Shown here: piece by piece, positions 1 through 8,823 of the stretch
Position numbering within the stretch: position 1 is the stretch's first letter
Layout: every line of letters begins with the position of its first letter
Source of the DNA: Halobacteriovorax marinus
GTDB taxonomy: Bacteria; Bdellovibrionota; Bacteriovoracia; Bacteriovoracales; Bacteriovoracaceae
DNA: 64,000 bases
Direction of reading: 5' to 3'
Assembly: GCA_002163155.1 (NCBI GenBank)
Contig: MAAO01000011.1
Coordinates: forward strand, 38,261-102,260
The notes under the pieces: generated by a model
Seen by the model: the letters and a program-made list of their open reading frames with translations, nothing else
The model's database searches: none
What the model was told of the DNA's origin: nothing
Position numbers and translations under genes: made by a program

Positions 1-459
1 GAGTTTCGACCAATTGTCATCCTCACTCATCACTCGCTCAGTAAGCTGAGAAAAGTCTGGCTGAACATGAGAAGTAAAGATTCCAGCTTCACTTTGAATA
101 TTGGCGATTAAACCGTGCTTACTCCCAACGTACTCTTTTAGTGTAAGACCAACCATACGATCATCAGTTGTCTCGTTTGAGCTCTTCGAAAAGCCCTTTC
201 TTAAGTTTCTCTCAGGTAGTTTTTGATTCACTCGTCCTAGAATGTTATTTAAAGAATCAGAGACATTTTCGATACGTGCCCCCTTTTCTTTATCTGATGA
301 AAGAGTGGAGGCCAGCTCTCTGGTGAAATGAGAGAAGTAAGCTTCATCTCTTTTACTGTGGTTGTAGGACATCCATCTAAGTGAGAGTGCAATAGCGACA
401 ACTACCAACATAACCTCAATTAAATATTGACCAAAAAATACAAGGATTAATTCAATCAT
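1..459 (-). CDS. Putative inner-membrane partner of the coiled-coil MotB/OmpA-like protein (partial, cut by window start)
   Basis: The reading frame opens with ATG at 459 on the minus strand and stays open to the window edge (153 codons seen). The start overlaps the stop of the upstream gene as ATGA, so the two are probably translationally coupled. The first 25 or so residues form one hydrophobic segment (FFGQYLIEVMLVVVAIALSL), followed by a charged, probably cytoplasmic, helical stretch. I do not recognise the family from this fragment. The position beside a MotB-like protein suggests a MotA/TolQ/ExbB or ZorA-like stator subunit, whose first membrane helix is followed by a cytoplasmic region. 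That is inference only, and the rest of the gene is needed to decide. Confidence 0.6.
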   Translation of the reverse strand, partial: MIELILVFFGQYLIEVMLVVVAIALSLRWMSYNHSKRDEAYFSHFTRELASTLSSDKEKGARIENVSDSLNNILGRVNQKLPERNLRKGFSKSSNETTDDRMVGLTLKEYVGSKHGLIANIQSEAGIFTSHVQPDFSQLTERVMSEDDNWSKL

Positions 460-3400
460 AGTCCACCTTCTTGAAAATTTAATATCTTTTCTAAAACTTT
501 AGGATTATCTTTTAAGGTAAAGCTTAATTCAACTCGCTGACTAAGATCACAACTATAGTTTCCACAGTCTTGATCTGTATTCCCCTCTCTGATGGAGGCA
601 ATACTTCTTCCAGCAGGTCTCACTGGCATCATGTATCCATGGCCAATTGAGCGGGTAATTTTTCTCATGTGCATTTTATTTTTAAATTCTTTTGTTTTTC
701 TACTGTAAATAAAATTACTGATGGCGGTAGCACGCCTCGCTGATAAATTAAGGTTATAATTATAGGCCTCGGGATCATTCTTAAGTGGGTCAGAGTACTT
801 CTTCATAAAACTTGGAGAAGAATGTCCCTCAACATTGAAACTTGAGATTTTCTCTTTAATTTTTTCATCCCCAAAGAGAACTTCTGAATAAAGAGGAATA
901 ATTTGCGAGAGTTTCTCTTTGGCAACTTTACTCAATTTAGAACTATTCGTTTCAAAGAGTAAGTTCTTGTCCATTAATAGAGTCACAGTTCCAGTTTTTG
1001 GATCTACCATGGCCCTTACATTAGCTTCTTTGAATTTCTTTGATAATTTCTTAGCGATATTGGCCCTAAGATTCTTCTTCTCATCTTTAACCTTTTCACC
1101 AATGAGAACTATTCTATTCTTTAAATCTTTATTTTGTAATTCTTGTTTGTCTTTTATAGTTACACAATTAGTTCTTGCGACTTTCTCTTCACTTAAACTC
1201 TTATTTAAAATACTTTGATCACTCTGACAGCCTTGAAAAGAATTACCTAGAGATGCGACTTGGTTGCTTAGACCATTATTCCTCTCTCTTTCGTTCTCTA
1301 AGACCTTGTGACTAGAAGCTAATTGATTATTCTTATTTTCAAGTTCATTATCTAATTTTCTTATTTCACCATCAGAATAGATCACTCGCTGAGTTGCATC
1401 GATGATGTCCTTCTCTAATTTACCCAATTTATTATTGGCCTTATTTAAGTTGTAACTAAGGCCACCATTTTGCCCCAATAAGTCTCCAATCTTTGCATTA
1501 GCAAGGCCTAGTTTATCAGAGAGACCTTGTTTCTCTCCGGCCATTCCTTTTAACTTTCCATCGAGTTTACCAATTTGATCCTTAAGACCACCATTCTCGC
1601 CCTGAAGTTTCCCAACTTTTCCATTAGCTAGACCTAGCTTATCGGAGAGACCTTTGTTCTTTCCGGCCATGCCTTTGAGCTTACCGTCTAGATTTCCGAT
1701 TTTGTCTTTTAGTCCACCGTTTTCACCCAATAGCTTTCCAACTTTACCATTAGCTAATCCAAGCTTATCAGAGAGGCCCTTATTCTTTCCGGCCATGCCT
1801 TTGAGTTTACCGTCGAGTTTTCCGATTTTGTCCTTAAGGCCTCCATTCTCACCTAGGAGACTTCCTATCTTACTATCGGCCGATCCTAATTTATCAGAGA
1901 GACCTTGGTTTTTTCCGGCCATACCTTTTAGTTTGCCGTCCAGTTTGCCTATTTTATCTTTAAGCCCACCGTTTTCACCCTGGAGTTTTCCTACTTTACT
2001 ATCTGCCTGTCCCAGTTTGTCAGAGAGGCCCTTGTTCTTAGCAGTCATGCCCTTGAGTTTTCCGTCTAGCTTTCCAATCTTGTCTTTCAAACCACCATTT
2101 TCCCCCTGAAGGTTTCCTACTTTACTATCAGCTTGAGCCAGCTTAGCAGAGAGTCCCTGATTCTTAGAGGCCATACCTGTTAAGTTTCCATCGAGTTTAC
2201 CTATGGCATCTTTAAGGCCACCATTCTCCTTCATAAGTCTTTTGATTTCACTATTTGAGTTTTGCAGCTGTGAGACTCTCTTAGCCTGAAGAGACTTTAG
2301 CTCACCAATTTTAGAATTATGCTCATTAGTCATTTTTTGTACTTCATTTTTCGAATCTGAAGTTACTTTGGCAAGAGCTTGCCCCTGCTCTTTTTGAAGT
2401 TTTGCAATAGTACCGGATTGTGTGGTCTTAAGATTTTTAATTACACTATCTTGCCCTGCTATTGCACTTTGTTGCTGTTTTTTTAGATCTTCTATAATTT
2501 TCTTAAATTTCTTATTCTGAATACTAAGCTCTTGCTGTTTAGCTAAGGCCTGTGACTTAACTAAATTATCCGATTCTAATTTTACTTGGGCCACTTGCCT
2601 CTTCGCAATTTGAATCTGCTTAGAACTCTCTTTTTGGATCTCCTGAACCATTCTTTCAGTCTGTTGTGACTTTTTCGCTGAAACCTTCTGGGCTTCACTC
2701 ATGATATGTTTGTGTTCAATATTATTTTGCTTTATTTGGTTTTCATACTTCGCAGACTGTTCCTGATTTCTTACCTTTGCAACTTGTTCAGATTTCATCA
2801 TAGCAAGTTGAACTGACTTAAGTTTTTCACTTGAAACACTTTGATTTTGTTTTAATTGACTTAAGTATTGTTGTTTTTGATCCTTTATATTTTTTACTTG
2901 CCTTGCTTCTAAGTTGATTTGTTCTTTTTTCATTTTCTTAATTTCATTTTCTCTAACTAGAATTTCTTCTTTCTTTTCTTGTTTTAGGTTGGCCATCTCA
3001 ACTTTAAGTTGTTTTTCAATTTTTTTACTATTCTGCTCTTCTTTCTTTAAGGCCGCTTCAAACTTTATGATTTCTTTTCTCTTCCCTTCGATATCACTAT
3101 TCACCTTGGCAATCTCTTGAATTTTACTTTCTAGATTTGCATCCTTATTCTTTATATCTTTCTTTAGCTGATCATTTTTAGATGATTTAATTGCTAAGTC
3201 TCTTTTCTTCTTCTGTAGGTTATCTCTTACCTTAGCTAGAATGGCCTCTTTCTTGGCCTGCTCCTTAACCATCTCTTCCATAACTTCTCTGTTATTTTCT
3301 AATCCCTTTACCAACTGATTTAATTCGATAACCTTACTATTTATAATATTTTTAAACTCACCTACTTTGTTAATAGACTTCTCTATCTTCTCAACTCTCT

Positions 3401-3617
3401 TCTGAGCTTCTAATTGAGCTTTCTTTGGAATAGAACCTTCAAGTTCTTGTTCATGGGATTTCTTCTCTGCAATTTTCTCCATGGTAGTAACGCCAACTTT
3501 AATCATCGCAAAGACAAACATTGTTAAGAAAATAATTGCAACAGTAGTAAACAAATCGGAATAAGCACTCCAGACTTGTCCATCATCACTCTTCTTCTTT
3601 TTCTTCCTTCTTGCCAT
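456..3617 (-). CDS. MotB/OmpA-like envelope protein with a giant repeat-containing coiled coil
   Basis: About 1053 residues. A basic N-terminus (ARRKKKKK) precedes one membrane helix near residues 18-45 containing WSAYSDLFTTV, which resembles the MotB/TolR helix with its proton-path Asp. Next come some 800 residues of Lys/Gln/Glu-rich coiled coil, including six near-identical 42-residue repeats (about residues 459-726). The last 170 residues are an OmpA/MotB peptidoglycan-binding domain (NVEGHSS, LSARRATAISNFI, SIGHGYMMPVRP, SQRVELSF). The family therefore suggests an inner-membrane anchor reaching towards peptidoglycan. A longer frame begins at GTG 3629, but the ATG at 3617 has GGAG six bases upstream and is preferred. 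The 3' end overlaps the next gene by four bases. The partner and function are unknown. Confidence 0.8.
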   Translation of the reverse strand: MARRKKKKKSDDGQVWSAYSDLFTTVAIIFLTMFVFAMIKVGVTTMEKIAEKKSHEQELEGSIPKKAQLEAQKRVEKIEKSINKVGEFKNIINSKVIELNQLVKGLENNREVMEEMVKEQAKKEAILAKVRDNLQKKKRDLAIKSSKNDQLKKDIKNKDANLESKIQEIAKVNSDIEGKRKEIIKFEAALKKEEQNSKKIEKQLKVEMANLKQEKKEEILVRENEIKKMKKEQINLEARQVKNIKDQKQQYLSQLKQNQSVSSEKLKSVQLAMMKSEQVAKVRNQEQSAKYENQIKQNNIEHKHIMSEAQKVSAKKSQQTERMVQEIQKESSKQIQIAKRQVAQVKLESDNLVKSQALAKQQELSIQNKKFKKIIEDLKKQQQSAIAGQDSVIKNLKTTQSGTIAKLQKEQGQALAKVTSDSKNEVQKMTNEHNSKIGELKSLQAKRVSQLQNSNSEIKRLMKENGGLKDAIGKLDGNLTGMASKNQGLSAKLAQADSKVGNLQGENGGLKDKIGKLDGKLKGMTAKNKGLSDKLGQADSKVGKLQGENGGLKDKIGKLDGKLKGMAGKNQGLSDKLGSADSKIGSLLGENGGLKDKIGKLDGKLKGMAGKNKGLSDKLGLANGKVGKLLGENGGLKDKIGNLDGKLKGMAGKNKGLSDKLGLANGKVGKLQGENGGLKDQIGKLDGKLKGMAGEKQGLSDKLGLANAKIGDLLGQNGGLSYNLNKANNKLGKLEKDIIDATQRVIYSDGEIRKLDNELENKNNQLASSHKVLENERERNNGLSNQVASLGNSFQGCQSDQSILNKSLSEEKVARTNCVTIKDKQELQNKDLKNRIVLIGEKVKDEKKNLRANIAKKLSKKFKEANVRAMVDPKTGTVTLLMDKNLLFETNSSKLSKVAKEKLSQIIPLYSEVLFGDEKIKEKISSFNVEGHSSPSFMKKYSDPLKNDPEAYNYNLNLSARRATAISNFIYSRKTKEFKNKMHMRKITRSIGHGYMMPVRPAGRSIASIREGNTDQDCGNYSCDLSQRVELSFTLKDNPKVLEKILNFQEGGL
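1440..2240 (-). repeat. Six 126-bp tandem coding repeats plus a partial seventh
   Basis: The phrase encoding NGGLKD recurs at about 1462, 1588, 1714, 1840, 1966, 2092 and 2218, exactly 126 bases apart. Each unit encodes 42 residues beginning like GENGGLKDKIGKLDGKLKGM. 42 residues is six heptads, so each unit keeps coiled-coil register. Copies differ mainly by synonymous changes, and the copy nearest the C-terminus is degenerate. The repeat lies inside the MotB/OmpA-like gene. Confidence 0.9.
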
Positions 3618-3629
3618 AGAGTACTCCAC

Positions 3630-4306
3630 TTACACCAAGTAAGATTTTGTCGATTACCATTATCTGCCATATCAGTGTTCGATTTTCGGACAATTAGAGA
3701 AAAGAAAGGAAATGATGTATATCCCAACACTTAAGTACGAATATTTGTGATTTTTCTCTTTAGCTAGTCTCTAGATTGAAGAAGTGATTTCGTAATTCTG
3801 CCAGTTTTACGTGCTCTTAGAAACACTCCTAATGAGTACGAAGACTTAGGACTTTCTGATTTGAAGAGTGGATCAGGCTAAGCTAACCAACCAAGATTAC
3901 GACCAATGTAGAAATCTCGAATATTACAATGGTTTCGATTCTTATTTTGGTACGGATACTCAAGAGTCTGGAACAAACTCTTACATAAGCTTAAATTGAC
4001 TAACTTGCCCTTATGAAAGAATGGCCAATCTTTTACAAAGGGATTTCAGTTGGGCTTTGGAGTTATTTCATAGAGATTCAATTTACAAGACAACAAATTC
4101 CAATATGAGTTCAACAGCAAGAAATCTTGAGTATCAATATCCACAAAAGACAACCTAAGTCCCCGAAACCTATTAAACACTTTTAATTGTAAAGAATATA
4201 CGGTATCTGTTTTACGAATATACCAAATGGTATAAAAACCTTCTTTAACAATTAGATACAAGCAGTCATCACGAGTTCTTTTAGACTCAAAGAAATACGG
4301 AGAACC
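3630..4306. other. Intergenic region without a convincing gene
   Basis: AT-rich sequence between the minus-strand coiled-coil gene and the first small secreted-protein gene. Both neighbours must be transcribed outward from it, so their promoters lie here. A short minus frame at 4046-4261 starts with TTG, has no ribosome-binding site or recognisable features, and is not called. The only clear structure is the palindrome at 4219-4234. Confidence 0.6.
4219..4234. promoter_or_regulatory. Perfect inverted repeat, candidate operator
   Basis: TATACCA and TGGTATA form a perfect 7-bp inverted repeat separated by two A bases. It lies about 73 bases upstream of the ATG at 4307. The spacing and symmetry suit a dimeric helix-turn-helix regulator, but no regulator gene is adjacent and no second copy was found by eye. 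Confidence 0.3.
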
Positions 4307-4762
4307 ATGAAAGCTAAGATTCTTTTTCTATTACTAATTACATCATTTTCAACGCAAGTCTTTGCTGAGCTAAGCCTGGCCCAGACGTTTGAATATATTC
4401 AAAATAAAGTGTCTCAAACTTATTACGAGGAAGACTCAGCTGAATTCACAATGTCTCAATCTAATGACGATAAATGCGTTGTTAAGTTTACTAAGAACAT
4501 TGAGTCTCAAATTCGTTCAACTGTAACTTTTTCAGTCTCAGACATTAAGCCCTTTAGTAACGATCCTATTAATTCCGCTATTGTATTTATCTGTAAGGAC
4601 GCTCCTAACAAGTGTATGACAACAAAAGACTTCTCCTTCAACAGTCACGACAAGGCTTTTGCAACTGGTTTGTTTGGTTTTGGTTCAAATGAGTTAGCAA
4701 AGAAAACAACAAAAGCTTTCAATCATTTAATCAAACTATGTATAGAAAGTGATCCATTTTAG
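4307..4762 (+). CDS. Small secreted protein, paralogue of the gene at 5199
   Basis: 151 residues with a clear Sec signal peptide (LFLLLITSFS, cleavage likely after VFA near residue 20). The mature part is about 130 residues with four Cys and no motif I recognise. The C-terminal segment AFNHLIKLCIESDPF resembles AFEHMAKLAKQSC...EPF of the protein encoded at 5199, so the two are probably diverged paralogues. It is followed by two more small secreted-protein genes on the same strand, likely one transcript ending at the terminator at 5756. Probably periplasmic or exported; function unknown. Confidence 0.7.
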   Translation: MKAKILFLLLITSFSTQVFAELSLAQTFEYIQNKVSQTYYEEDSAEFTMSQSNDDKCVVKFTKNIESQIRSTVTFSVSDIKPFSNDPINSAIVFICKDAPNKCMTTKDFSFNSHDKAFATGLFGFGSNELAKKTTKAFNHLIKLCIESDPF

Positions 4763-4805
4763 GCAAAACAACAGCGCTCTACTATATTATATAAAAGGAC
4801 AACGA

Positions 4806-5168
4806 ATGAGAAAACTAATTTTAACACTATCACTACTAATAACAGCAAGCTCATACGCAGCTTCTGGGTACACTTTTTACTATATGTCAGAATGCTCAAG
4901 TGGTATTGAAGAAAAGTACGGAGAATACTGTGCCGCAATTATCACAGATGTTTTTTATATGAATGATTGCAGCCCTTCTCAATACGATGGATGTAGCCAA
5001 CAAGACCTAAAAGATGAATACGGTGATGGATTATTTATTGATACGCCAAGTGCGAGCTATCCTGAATCTTCAAAATCTGAAGCAAAAAGGGAAAGAAGAA
5101 AGAGGATTAATAAATGGAAGAATTCTTCCTTTAAGGACTATTACATTAAGCAAGTTAATTGGAATTAA
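4806..5168 (+). CDS. Small secreted Cys-containing protein
   Basis: 120 residues from the ATG at 4806, which has AAAGGAC just upstream. A longer frame from 4749 overlaps the previous gene and would bury the signal peptide, so it was not chosen. The N-terminus (LILTLSLLITASSYA) is a Sec signal peptide. The mature protein carries several Cys (SECSSGIEEKYGEYC, NDCSPSQYDGCS) and a Lys/Arg-rich C-terminus (KSEAKRERRKRINKWK). No family recognised. It sits between two paralogous secreted-protein genes. Confidence 0.6.
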   Translation: MRKLILTLSLLITASSYAASGYTFYYMSECSSGIEEKYGEYCAAIITDVFYMNDCSPSQYDGCSQQDLKDEYGDGLFIDTPSASYPESSKSEAKRERRKRINKWKNSSFKDYYIKQVNWN

Positions 5169-5198
5169 TTTAAAAATATACTTATAACCGGAAAAATT

Positions 5199-5726
5199 AT
5201 GAAAGTGATATTAACACTTCTAATATTATTAAACATATCCAATGTTTCTGCAGAAGCAACAATGGAGGAATCTCAAGACTGGGTTCTAGGTAAATTAAAC
5301 AAGTATCAAAAAAAGAATTTCTCGATCGCGAATAATCGAAACATTGTACTTAACCAAGAGTATAAATTTGATAAATGTAATTTCTACGCGACAAGTATTC
5401 ATGAACGATCCTATGGTAAATTTCAAAAGAAAATCCAAACAATGCCATTAAAGAAATTTTATAATATGTATGATGATTATAAATACCTCGCCCTAGGAAC
5501 ACTTGGGGACTATGTTCGACACAAAGAATATAGAAGTAAAGAAAGTGATGGACATTGGCGAACATCAGATGATGCTATGTATGACTGGGTTAGTCTCTAC
5601 ATAAAAGTGCACGACACTGACGAAAGTAGAATGTACAAAAGAATAATTAACGCTTTTGAGCATATGGCAAAGTTAGCAAAACAATCCTGCAAAAACGATG
5701 GTGACGGTGACGGTGAACCATTCTAG
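5199..5726 (+). CDS. Small secreted protein ending in a DG-rich EPF tail
   Basis: 175 residues with a signal peptide (VILTLLILLNISNVSA). The mature domain is rich in Lys and Tyr. The end, AFEHMAKLAKQSCKNDGDG then DGEPF, parallels the C-terminus of the protein encoded at 4307, with an inserted Asp-Gly stretch. This supports a local gene duplication. It is the last gene before a strong intrinsic terminator. Probably periplasmic or exported, function unknown. Confidence 0.65.
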   Translation: MKVILTLLILLNISNVSAEATMEESQDWVLGKLNKYQKKNFSIANNRNIVLNQEYKFDKCNFYATSIHERSYGKFQKKIQTMPLKKFYNMYDDYKYLALGTLGDYVRHKEYRSKESDGHWRTSDDAMYDWVSLYIKVHDTDESRMYKRIINAFEHMAKLAKQSCKNDGDGDGEPF

Positions 5727-5755
5727 AAATAATTTATAATAAAACACTAAGAACT

Positions 5756-5782
5756 GACCCATCTAATGTGGGTCTTTTTTTT
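5756..5782 (+). terminator. Rho-independent terminator
   Basis: GACCCA pairs with TGGGTC across a 7-nt loop and is followed directly by eight T residues. It lies 30 bases after the stop at 5726 and closes the small secreted-protein cluster. Confidence 0.9.
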
Positions 5783-6392
5783 GTGCATAATGGTAAAAAT
5801 CATTGTTTTTAGATATACTAATACTAGTCAATATCTATATTCACTAAACGCTTTTTACTCCTAGATGAATAGTTACTTAGATCCGGTCATTATAGATACT
5901 CACTAAAAAGACTACTAATCTAGTCACACATCCTCATTCAGCAAGGGAGAAGATACAACTCTAGCTCTTTCCACATCAGGATAGTACTAAGTTGTCCTCT
6001 TTTATTTTTTATTAAATAACGCCAGAGAAATAGCAAAAGAGTTCTATGCTAGAAGTGCCATTCTAACATAGTGAAGAGTTAGTCGGTTAACATTGGCACT
6101 TTACCTAAAAGGTACTTTTAGTAACCTTTTATAACCTTCAATTCATTAATTTAGTTTCAGGTGAAAAACTCGATAATCTTATTGTAATGTAAATTGTCAC
6201 TTTAAGTACTGAGTTGGTCATGGTCGCTTACAAGTAAACCTGAAATTATCGAAAATTACCTACAATTAACCTTAAAGGCTGCCTATAAATTAAGACACTT
6301 AATCAAGAGCACTTAGCGCATAACACGCTGAAATGACGTTGGGAAAAGATTCCTGATTCTTTCAAACATAAAAGTACTTTACTATGTAATAG
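5783..6392. other. Gene-free region with two stem-loops
   Basis: No coding frame of note. AAGTGCCA at 6053-6060 pairs with TGGCACTT at 6094-6101, and inside it CTAAC (6063-6067) pairs with GTTAG (6078-6082). A second hairpin at 6107-6130 has AAAAGGT pairing with ACCTTTT and an inner ACT/AGT with one bulged base. The promoter of the metallopeptidase gene at 6393 should lie in this region. A small structured RNA or leader is possible but unproven. Confidence 0.4.
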
Positions 6393-8069
6393 ATGAATAA
6401 AATCTCCACCTTAATAATATATATTCTTATAAATCAAAGCTCATGGGCCCACGAAGCTCCAGTTAACATTTCCAAGACAAGAGCTGATCAATGTGGTCGA
6501 AGTAGTCATGCAGGAATGGGATCCATCTATACAAACTCCTACGAGGCTGAAATAAAGCTGAGAAAGCAATGCCAACAGTCGCCTAGTGTTGTTCAACTTG
6601 GAAACTTTTGCCAAGAAGCTATTTCAACCTTAAATTATAGCGAAAACTCTACTTTAAATGATGTAGCAGAAGGCGCTACAAATCTCTACTTTAAATCTTA
6701 CGCTGCTGATGTCCTGATCTCTGAAATAGAAATTTCAGGCGTAAGCCCTAAACCTCTTCCAAAATGTTTAAAAGGCATCGCTACAAATTCAAAACCTCAC
6801 TTAGAGGCAAGGAAAAGCTCACTTAAGCCCGAGAATATGGTCTCTGCTGGAGTACTTATGGAAATATATGATGGGGGTTTTCTGTCTTTTGAATTTGATA
6901 ACTATACCGAACGCTTAACTGATACTTTTCCCGTATTGTTCAAACCAAAATCACGTGGAGAATCTCTGTCAGGATTAGTTGAAGAATCTCTAGGTGACAA
7001 GTATGAATACTCAAATAAAGATGGAAGAAGTCATGCTGATATAATGGATGCCTTTAATGCCCTTTATTCTAATGACTCTACATTTAGTAATAAAGTTAAT
7101 TCAAAGATTTCTTCTATTAAAAAAGAATATGCAAATAGCCTAAAGACAAAATTAAAGGACATTTGTTCTAGAACTCCCATGCAAATTCAAAAAGAACATC
7201 CTGAAATCTTTAAGCAAGCAATTTTGGATATGAATGACAATCAGCGCCTAGGTGCCAACCAATATCTATGCAAACAAAAAGATTACTACGACCCAAGTGA
7301 TTATGATTCAGACTGTGACGGTGAAAGTGACAAGGATGATCCTGTACCATTAGATCCCTTTAAACCAAATCCTAATAAGTCTCATTCAGGAAGTAGTATG
7401 ACTAACCCTCCTTACAGTTCAAGTTATGATTACGAAGTTACTCAGAATAAGAATAAAGTCGAATTAAAAACTAAACTTTCTTTTGATACTTCAACTCTGT
7501 CTGTTGAGGACGCCAAAAGCTTTAAGGCCAATCTAACTAAATGTAGCGAGACTCTAGAAAAATCTATGAATGATAGTTATGAAGATCTAAAAAAGGAAAA
7601 TCCAAATTTTTCTGGAAAAATGAGTACAAAAATTGAAATTGAATTTGGAGATTTTACATTTCCAAGCTTCAGTGTAACTAAGTGTTACTGCTCTGACTGT
7701 AAAGACCGGGTAGTCGATCCAGATGACAGTACAACCCTATTATTTTTTGATAATTATATTAGTCACACTACATGTTGGGAAGATTTAACTGACACACAAA
7801 AAAAAGCTGTCGAAGAAGAATTTCCAGACGGTGAATATCGTTGGAGAAATAGAGAGAATGCGGCGAATTTAACAACTAAAGTAGACTGTAAAACTATGAA
7901 ACATGAAATCCTTCATCGCTTCGGATTACCAGATGAGTACTCTGATCGAAACAGCTACCCTTATAATAGAATCGGCTGTAATATTATGGGTGATTATAAT
8001 AGAAAGAATGACGAACTCATTGAAGGTAGACATATAGAGGCCATAATTTCGCCGGAGCAGTGTAAATGA
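6393..8069 (+). CDS. Secreted zinc metallopeptidase, metzincin-like with Asp third ligand
   Basis: 558 residues with a short signal peptide (STLIIYILINQSSWA). Near the C-terminus is HEILHRFGLPDEY (H504, H508, D514), which fits HExxHxxGxxD. This is the zinc site of metzincins with Asp in place of the third His, as in snapalysin-like enzymes. CNIMG follows about 15 residues later and could be the Met-turn. Residues 304-321 are an Asp-rich calcium-type repeat (DYDSDCDGESDKDDP) with a Pro/Ser linker after it. The N-terminal 300 residues are not recognised. The gene overlaps the next by four bases, so the two probably form an operon. Likely an exported protease with an N-terminal pro- or binding region. 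Confidence 0.65.
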   Translation: MNKISTLIIYILINQSSWAHEAPVNISKTRADQCGRSSHAGMGSIYTNSYEAEIKLRKQCQQSPSVVQLGNFCQEAISTLNYSENSTLNDVAEGATNLYFKSYAADVLISEIEISGVSPKPLPKCLKGIATNSKPHLEARKSSLKPENMVSAGVLMEIYDGGFLSFEFDNYTERLTDTFPVLFKPKSRGESLSGLVEESLGDKYEYSNKDGRSHADIMDAFNALYSNDSTFSNKVNSKISSIKKEYANSLKTKLKDICSRTPMQIQKEHPEIFKQAILDMNDNQRLGANQYLCKQKDYYDPSDYDSDCDGESDKDDPVPLDPFKPNPNKSHSGSSMTNPPYSSSYDYEVTQNKNKVELKTKLSFDTSTLSVEDAKSFKANLTKCSETLEKSMNDSYEDLKKENPNFSGKMSTKIEIEFGDFTFPSFSVTKCYCSDCKDRVVDPDDSTTLLFFDNYISHTTCWEDLTDTQKKAVEEEFPDGEYRWRNRENAANLTTKVDCKTMKHEILHRFGLPDEYSDRNSYPYNRIGCNIMGDYNRKNDELIEGRHIEAIISPEQCK

Positions 8070-8809
8070 CTAAAGTAATAGTTCTTCTCTTCCTTTCTTT
8101 AAGCAGTTACGGAGAACAAGCAAAACTTGTTTTTAGTTTAAAAAAAGTTGTTGAGTATAATGAATTTAAAACAAAAGCAGTCTTTACTCTTTTAGATAAT
8201 GGTAAGTACTCATTTAAAACATCAACTGGTGGGTTCCACCTATGTACAGGTTCACCTTCTGGTTCATTCAAAGGAAAGCTTAACAAGAAAGAATTAGAGA
8301 CTCTAGTAAAGCAATTTGAAGAAATGGACAAAGTATGTTCAAAACTTAAGTCATGTTCTAATAAGAAGAACAATGAGAATAAGAACTCATTTGATTGGAG
8401 TTTACTTGGATGGGGAGATTATTCAAACAAGCAGTACTTCTTCAAAGGTTCAGCTAAAAGACCTAAGCTTTTTACTAAAATATTTGAACTTGAAAAAACT
8501 TTATATTCAAATCCTGAGACATCTCTAACCATAAAAAAAGAAAGTCACAAAAATAACAAATTAAGACTGAGCGTTAAGTACTTAGGGAAAGATCATTTTG
8601 AGTTTATAAAAGATGATTCCAGTTTTATAGTGCTTGGTAGTAAAAAACAAAGAAGACTAAACCCAGGTCAATATATTGTTAAAAAATTACATTCCGGTGA
8701 AACCACATTCTACACAATAGATACAAAAATTCATAAATTAAGAAAAAGTGACTATCTCATTTACTCTCCTCCCTCAAAAGAAGGAATAAATGCTTGTATT
8801 GTTATTTAA
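8066..8809 (+). CDS. Secreted protein coupled to the metallopeptidase
   Basis: 247 residues. The ATG overlaps the stop of the metallopeptidase gene (ATGA), suggesting translational coupling. The N-terminus (KVIVLLFLSLSSYG) is a short signal peptide. The body is Lys/Ser-rich with a few Cys (LCTGSPSG, VCSKLKSCS) and no motif I recognise. Coupling to a protease gene suggests an inhibitor, chaperone or substrate-delivery partner, but this rests on context alone. Confidence 0.6.
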   Translation: MTKVIVLLFLSLSSYGEQAKLVFSLKKVVEYNEFKTKAVFTLLDNGKYSFKTSTGGFHLCTGSPSGSFKGKLNKKELETLVKQFEEMDKVCSKLKSCSNKKNNENKNSFDWSLLGWGDYSNKQYFFKGSAKRPKLFTKIFELEKTLYSNPETSLTIKKESHKNNKLRLSVKYLGKDHFEFIKDDSSFIVLGSKKQRRLNPGQYIVKKLHSGETTFYTIDTKIHKLRKSDYLIYSPPSKEGINACIVI

Positions 8810-8823
8810 AAATAGTGAACTAA

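Noticed and set aside
1654..2109. Plus-strand open frame of 151 codons, Pro/Ser/Leu-rich
   Set aside because: It is the exact antisense of the 126-bp coding repeats, whose periodicity keeps the opposite strand open by chance.
1440..2240. Regular repeats that could suggest a CRISPR array
   Set aside because: The repeats are adjacent 126-bp coding units with no unique spacers, in frame with a larger protein.
1..3617. A Zorya anti-phage system (ZorAB)
   Set aside because: The MotB-like protein is suggestive, but no ZorC/ZorD/ZorE-type gene is visible upstream, the partner gene is cut off, and the coiled coil is on the MotB-like instead of the ZorA side.
4046..4261. Minus-strand frame of 71 codons in the 3630-4306 gap
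   Set aside because: TTG start, no ribosome-binding site, no recognisable feature and typical of chance frames in AT-rich DNA.
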